A stretch of 8,166 nucleotides of DNA from an uncultured Collinsella sp. GTDB lineage: Bacteria > Actinomycetota > Coriobacteriia > Coriobacteriales > Coriobacteriaceae. The DNA is taken from NCBI GenBank assembly GCA_900547835.1, contig URIJ01000092.1, positions 1 to 8,166 on the forward strand, in the 5' to 3' direction. The translations under genes were made by a program, and so were the position numbers. Below are positions 5,743 to 8,166 of the stretch, piece after piece. Position 1 is the stretch's first letter. Each line of letters starts with the position of its first letter. Under the pieces are notes generated by a model. That model was not told where the DNA came from. It worked only from the letters and a program-made list of their open reading frames with translations, and ran no database searches.

Positions 5743-5795
5743 TTTCAATCACTCAGAAAATCTTATATATAGAGACTTAGATTTGTGTATAAGAT
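5743..5795 (+). promoter_or_regulatory. AT-rich clpB promoter region with inverted repeat
   Basis: ATCTTATATA (5760-5769) and TGTATAAGAT (5786-5795) are inverted arms (9 of 10 match) around 16 nt. The region also contains -10-like TATATA (5766-5771; weak -35 TTTCAA at 5743-5748, 17-bp spacer) and TATAAG (5788-5793; no good -35). A repressor or activator site overlapping the promoter is plausible. I see no CIRCE, HspR (HAIR) or CtsR box, the usual heat-shock operators for clpB. Confidence 0.4.
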
Positions 5796-5834
5796 CGTGC
5801 AAAGCTGGCAACAATACTTCTCGAACAACGTGAA

Positions 5835-5857
5835 GCCGCCCCGTAGGGCGGCCGCCC
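5835..5857 (+). promoter_or_regulatory. GC-rich hairpin in the clpB 5' leader
   Basis: GCCGCCC (5835-5841) and GGGCGGC (5846-5852) form a 7-bp stem with a CGTA loop. The overlapping GGGCGGCCGCCC (5846-5857) is itself a perfect palindrome. The structure ends about 6 nt before the AGAGGTG ribosome binding site (5862-5868), so it may affect mRNA stability or ribosome loading. A role in temperature sensing is speculative, since the stem is very GC-rich. Confidence 0.4.
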
Positions 5858-5873
5858 CAAGAGAGGTGATTCC

Positions 5874-8166
5874 ATGAGAATCGATAAGCTAGCAATGACG
5901 TCGCGCGAGGCGTTGCAGACCGCCATGAGCACGGCTGCCGACGCGCAGGCTGGCGCGGTGGAGCCGATTCATCTGCTGTCTGCCCTGCTCGGTGCCGGCG
6001 AGCGCAACATCTCCGTGATCATCGAGCGCATCGGCGCCGACCCGGCCCAGCTCGCACGCTCCACGCAGGATGCCATCGACCATGCGCCCAAGGTTTCCGG
6101 CGAGGGCCAGCAGATGGGTCTTTCCAACGAGCTCGTCCGCGTCATCGAAAAGGCCGAGAAGAAGGCCACCAAGATGGGCGACAGCTTTGTGGTGACCGAG
6201 CATCTGCTGATGGCACTTGCCGAGGACAAGGGCGAGGCGGGCCGCGTGCTGCGCGACGCCGGCGTTACCAAGGAGCGCATCGAGCAGGTCTACGAGGAGC
6301 TGCGTGGCGATGACCGCGTGACGTCTGCCGAGGACAAGACCCAGTTTGAGGCACTGGAACAGTACGGCCGCAATATATGTGACCTTGCCCGCGCCGGCAA
6401 GCTCGACCCGGTCATTGGCCGTACCGACGAGATCCGCCGTACCATTCAGGTCCTGTCCCGCCGCACCAAGAATAACCCTGTGCTCATCGGCGAGCCGGGC
6501 GTCGGCAAGACGGCCATCGTCGAGGGCATCGCCCAGCGTATCGTGGCCGGCGACGTGCCGAGCACCCTGCGCGACCGCGACCTTATCGAGCTCGACATGA
6601 GCGCGCTGGTCGCCGGTGCCAAGTATCGTGGCGAGTTCGAGGACCGCTTGAAGGCTGTACTCAAGGAAGTCCAAAAGTCCGAAGGCAAGGTCATCCTGTT
6701 CATCGATGAGCTGCACACCATCGTGGGCGCGGGTGCCACCGAGGGCTCCATGGACGCCGGCAACATCCTGAAGCCGGCGCTTGCCCGTGGTGATCTGCAC
6801 GCGATCGGCGCGACTACGCTCGACGAATACCGCAAGTACATCGAGAAGGACGCGGCGCTCGCGCGTCGTTTCCAGACCGTGATGGTCTCCGAGCCTACCG
6901 TCGAGGACACCATCTCGATCCTGCGTGGCCTCAAGGAGAAGTACGAGATCTTCCACGGCGTGCATATCACCGATGGCGCGCTCGTGGCGGCTGCCGACCT
7001 CTCCGATCGCTACATCGCCGACCGTTTCCTGCCCGACAAGGCCATCGACCTGGTCGATGAGGCCGCAAGCCGCCTGCGCATGGAGCTCGACAGCATGCCG
7101 GTCGAGATCGACGCCACCACGCGTCAGCTCACCCAGCTGCAGATCGAGGAACAGGCGCTCATGAAAGAGACCGATGACGCCTCCAAGGAGCGTCTGGAGG
7201 CCCTGCGCCAGGAGATTGCCGAGGTCCAAGAAAAGCTCAACGTGCAAAAGGCCGGCTGGCTCAACCAGAAGAACGCCATCGACCACGTGCAGGAGCTTAA
7301 GGGTCAGCTCGACGAGGCCAGAAGCGAAGAGGAGCGCGCGACGCGCAACGGCGACCTGGGCCGTGCGTCCGAGCTGCGCTTCTCCGTGATTCCGGGCCTG
7401 CAGCAGCAGATTCAGGAGTCCGAGGCCGCACTCGAGGCGCAAAAGCAGCAGAATGGCGAGGGCCTGAACGAGCAGGTGACCTCCGATGAGATCGCCGAGG
7501 TCGTGAGCGCCTGGACCGGCGTGCCCGTGTCCAAGATGATGCAGGGCGAGCTCGACAAGCTGAAGGGCTTGGAGGGTGAGCTGCATAAGCGCGTCATCGG
7601 TCAGGACGAGGCCGTCTCCGCCGTTGCCGCGGCCGTGCGCCGCAGCCGTGCGGGCCTCTCCGATCCGGACAAGCCCATCGGCAGCTTCTTCTTCCTGGGC
7701 CCCACCGGCGTGGGCAAGACCGAGCTCGCCAAGGCGCTTGCCGAGTGCCTGTTCGATGACGAGCGCGCGCTCGTGCGTATCGACATGTCCGAGTACATGG
7801 AGAAGTTCAGCGTCCAGCGTCTGATCGGTGCGCCTCCGGGATACGTGGGCTACGACGAGGGCGGCCAGCTCACCGAGGCCGTGCGCCGTCGTCCCTACTC
7901 CGTGATCTTGCTCGACGAGATGGAGAAGGCCCATCCGGATGTCTTTAACGTGCTGTTGCAGGTGCTTGACGACGGCCGTCTGACCGATGGCCAGGGTCGC
8001 CAGGTGTCCTTCAAGAACACGATTATCATCATGACGTCCAACGTGGGCTCCAAGGCCATCGCCGATCTGTCCGGTAAGGACGAGGAGGAGATGCGCCATC
8101 AGGTCGACGCCGCCATGGCTCAGACCTTCCGCCCCGAGTTCCTCAACCGTATCGACGATATCGTGG
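5874..8166 (+). CDS. clpB: ClpB ATP-dependent disaggregase (3' end beyond window)
   Basis: Hexameric AAA+ chaperone that pulls proteins out of aggregates together with DnaK; cytoplasmic. 764 residues are visible; the family is about 860-870, so roughly 100 are missing. The N-domain covers about 1-145. D1 has Walker A GEPGVGKT (206-213), pore loop KYRG with Tyr251, Walker B Asp278-Glu279, and arginine fingers 331-332. These numbers coincide with E. coli ClpB. The coiled-coil middle domain (about 400-530) distinguishes it from ClpA and ClpC. D2 has Walker A GPTGVGKT (609-616), pore loop GYVG with Tyr657, Walker B Asp681-Glu682, and Arg759 in FLNRID. No key residue is missing. The ATG at 5874 has AGAGGTG 5 nt upstream and begins MRIDKLAMTSREAL, a typical ClpB start. 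It is preceded by a 370-base gap holding a terminator, array B and its own leader, so it is transcribed independently of paralogue 2. Confidence 0.97.
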   Translation, partial: MRIDKLAMTSREALQTAMSTAADAQAGAVEPIHLLSALLGAGERNISVIIERIGADPAQLARSTQDAIDHAPKVSGEGQQMGLSNELVRVIEKAEKKATKMGDSFVVTEHLLMALAEDKGEAGRVLRDAGVTKERIEQVYEELRGDDRVTSAEDKTQFEALEQYGRNICDLARAGKLDPVIGRTDEIRRTIQVLSRRTKNNPVLIGEPGVGKTAIVEGIAQRIVAGDVPSTLRDRDLIELDMSALVAGAKYRGEFEDRLKAVLKEVQKSEGKVILFIDELHTIVGAGATEGSMDAGNILKPALARGDLHAIGATTLDEYRKYIEKDAALARRFQTVMVSEPTVEDTISILRGLKEKYEIFHGVHITDGALVAAADLSDRYIADRFLPDKAIDLVDEAASRLRMELDSMPVEIDATTRQLTQLQIEEQALMKETDDASKERLEALRQEIAEVQEKLNVQKAGWLNQKNAIDHVQELKGQLDEARSEEERATRNGDLGRASELRFSVIPGLQQQIQESEAALEAQKQQNGEGLNEQVTSDEIAEVVSAWTGVPVSKMMQGELDKLKGLEGELHKRVIGQDEAVSAVAAAVRRSRAGLSDPDKPIGSFFFLGPTGVGKTELAKALAECLFDDERALVRIDMSEYMEKFSVQRLIGAPPGYVGYDEGGQLTEAVRRRPYSVILLDEMEKAHPDVFNVLLQVLDDGRLTDGQGRQVSFKNTIIIMTSNVGSKAIADLSGKDEEEMRHQVDAAMAQTFRPEFLNRIDDIV

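Noticed and set aside
5889..8099. Open reading frame of 736 codons on the minus strand opposite clpB
   Set aside because: The plus strand is unmistakably ClpB. The antisense frame is a compositional shadow with Leu/Ala/Gly/His-rich sequence and no domain.

Overview
The window looks like a chromosomal segment from a high-GC, gene-dense, Gram-positive-type bacterium, most likely a Coriobacteriia member such as Collinsella. That placement rests on GC-rich codon use in the two conserved genes, AGGAG-type ribosome binding sites, and the style of the dispersed CACAAAGGTGCC palindromes. It is an inference from memory of such genomes, not a database match.

Layout. Positions 1-38 hold an intrinsic terminator from an upstream gene. 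A 280-base leader with an inverted repeat and a candidate promoter precedes a 766-residue aconitase-family hydratase (318-2618, +), whose iron-sulfur cysteines and active-site serine/arginine are visible. A 72-bp imperfect palindrome follows it. Positions 2706-5870 form an accessory-looking island, visibly less GC-rich than its flanks. It contains two paralogous membrane-anchored secreted proteins (2868-3557 and 4835-5506, both +). Between them lies an unrelated membrane-anchored, cysteine-containing protein on the opposite strand (3932-4600, -). Each paralogue ends in a terminator built from the same dispersed palindrome. The far right is clpB (5874 to the window edge, +), encoding the ATP-dependent disaggregase, cut off after 764 residues.

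The most striking structure is non-coding. Downstream of each paralogue's terminator is an array of a 15-nt repeat (consensus TCTCGATCTGTAACA) whose copies alternate strictly in orientation and start every 40 or 41 nt, with 25- or 26-nt variable spacers. Array A (3606-3821) has six copies and array B (5560-5695) has four. Spacers 1-3 of B are recognisably diverged versions of spacers 1-3 of A, so gene, terminator and array were duplicated as a unit. The spacing is too regular for chance and does not match an ordinary terminator or a standard CRISPR array. It could be a multi-site operator, a BIME-like element or a structured RNA.

How the genes work together: the hydratase and clpB appear to be independent housekeeping-type genes. 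The three island proteins share one topology (short cytoplasmic N-terminus, one membrane helix, extracytoplasmic domain), but the sequence does not reveal their function.
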